A stretch of 64,000 bases of DNA, taken from positions 1,657,501 to 1,721,500 of the forward strand of contig NC_091866.1 of assembly GCF_019399895.1 (NCBI RefSeq), given 5' to 3'. A model generated the notes under the pieces. That model was given only the letters and a program-made list of their open reading frames with translations. It did no database searches and was not told the DNA's origin. Source of the DNA: Cardiocondyla obscurior. Its lineage: Eukaryota; Arthropoda; Insecta; Hymenoptera; Formicidae. Shown piece after piece: positions 62,999 to 64,000 of this stretch. Position 1 is the stretch's first letter, and every line of letters starts with the position of its first letter. Made by a program: the position numbers and the translations under genes.

Positions 62999-63088
62999 GT
63001 CGTAGTTGTCATCGTCGTCGTCGCCGTCGCCGTCGCAGCCACCGCCACTGCTGTCACTGTTGTCGTTGTCGTCGTCGTCTGCGTCGAC
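62999..63088. repeat. GTC/GCC trinucleotide repeat array
   Basis: Imperfect GTC, GCC and GTT triplets over about 90 bases. On the minus strand one frame reads a run of Asp, Asn, Ser and Gly (DADDDDNDNSDS, then GGG, then DGDGDDDDDNYDEN). Another frame reads a Thr/Ala run, and the + strand reads a Val/Ala run. Because several frames stay open, openness alone is not evidence of coding. The minus-strand acidic frame (87 codons, 62921-63184) is a possible fragment of a low-complexity protein exon, at low confidence. Confidence 0.7.
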
Positions 63089-64000
63089 GAGAAAATAATG
63101 AATGCATGAGAGGGTCTGGGAGGAGAGGGTGAACCGGGATCCGCGAGTATCACACGGGGCAACGTGTCGCCCACACGTGTTCATCCGCCACCTCTCACGT
63201 TTCTCTTCGCCTCGCGCACCTGCATCGCTACCATCTCCTGCGGGGTGGACCGTTCTCCGCCACCCGCTCGCTCGGCCACACGGCCCTCCCTATTTTTTTT
63301 TTTATTTTTATTTTTTTTTTCTCCTCTTTGTCTCGCTCCCTCGCCTACACCCGGGAGAAAGCGCCTGTAAATATTTACGCGACGGCTCGCGCTTTGCGTA
63401 TGCTTTATTTTAGCAGCCATTCGTTATAACCCTGCGTACTTTCTCGCGAGACGCGGGAGAGATCGCGGTTAAAGGCTCCGAGGCTCTCGCACCGGCGCGA
63501 CGGGGGAGGGAGGGGTCGCAGTTATTACGTAGCCGCGGTAAACACAGGAAACCATCAGCGAATTACTTCTGCCACTTTCCAGCACGGGAAGAAATAAAGA
63601 ATGCAATTGTGTGTGATGGAGGGGACTTAATCTTTCAAATTATAACACTCGGAGAGCAATTAAAACCGGAGTGACGGAGTACGTTGCAGCGGCGCATGAA
63701 ATTCGTTCAGCTGGATTTGACCTCGATGTTAAAATGTAATTACTCCCTTAGGCTAATATTTCCTTCGTTTTATTTAAACATCAAAATTATTCGAGAAGGC
63801 TATAAGGGAAATTTCTTTATCACTCGAGATGCAAAAGTCGTACTTATTGCAACTTGCGTGGAATCACTTCAACCACGATTGTTAATAATAATAAACAGTC
63901 GTCTGAATAAAAACTGAATAAAGAGTTAGAGACCCAACGGCACGAGACCCTTACAATAATATAAAATTTCTAACGACGCTCGGAGCGTACTATTTGCGTT
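63089..64000. other. non-coding stretch, no gene recognised
   Basis: A pyrimidine-rich tract lies at 63181-63345, including a T-rich TATTTTTATTT run at about 63290-63320. CpG-rich DNA continues to about 63.55 kb, and ordinary mixed DNA runs to the end. No open frame with a motif. Confidence 0.5.

Overview
The window looks like nuclear non-coding DNA from a eukaryote, most likely an insect. It has long AT-rich stretches mixed with CpG-rich stretches, many long poly(A)/poly(T) tracts, CT/GA and trinucleotide microsatellites, and short introns with canonical GT-AG signals. CpG-rich, gene-poor DNA of this kind would fit a hymenopteran such as an ant, but no conserved gene is present to prove it, so the taxonomic guess is weak. 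No open reading frame over the whole 64 kb resembles a protein family I know. The longest is about 170 codons, and most start at non-ATG codons or consist of low-complexity Arg/Ser/Lys translation. No tRNA, rRNA, CRISPR or bacterial-type operon was seen. The window is best read as an intergenic region or the inside of a very large intron.

Two repeat families give it structure. Family 1 is a unit of about 0.95 kb present twice in the same orientation, 41 kb apart (about 4.80-5.75 kb and 45.87-46.84 kb), roughly 97% identical by eye across its core. Each copy starts with a foldback inverted repeat and a G-rich/C-rich arm pair. It then carries what looks like a spliced transcript: acceptor, exon of 327/329 nt, intron of 93/92 nt, micro-exon of 43/40 nt, donor. 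Copy 1 is bracketed by a 16-bp direct repeat that looks like a target-site duplication, so the unit is probably a mobile element, or a transcribed unit spread by one. A third micro-exon-like segment (46 nt, 29858-29903) sits between the copies without the rest of the unit.

Family 2 is a terminal-inverted-repeat (MITE-like) element. One copy on the + strand (47847-48217) has both ends and a possible TA target duplication. A longer, rearranged and truncated copy lies in inverse orientation at 22772-23338 and has an inverted-repeat pair of its own inside. A third, unrelated foldback element lies at 3521-3664.

The rest is unique-looking DNA with simple repeats. There are several perfect short hairpins (25.07, 25.14, 36.87 and 42.26 kb) and a few blocks rich in homeodomain-type ATTA cores that could be enhancers (20.1-20.6, 31.8-32.1 and 42.3-42.5 kb). 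The end of the window (61.4-63.4 kb) shows strong strand asymmetry: a G-rich purine block, a GTC-type trinucleotide array and pyrimidine tracts.
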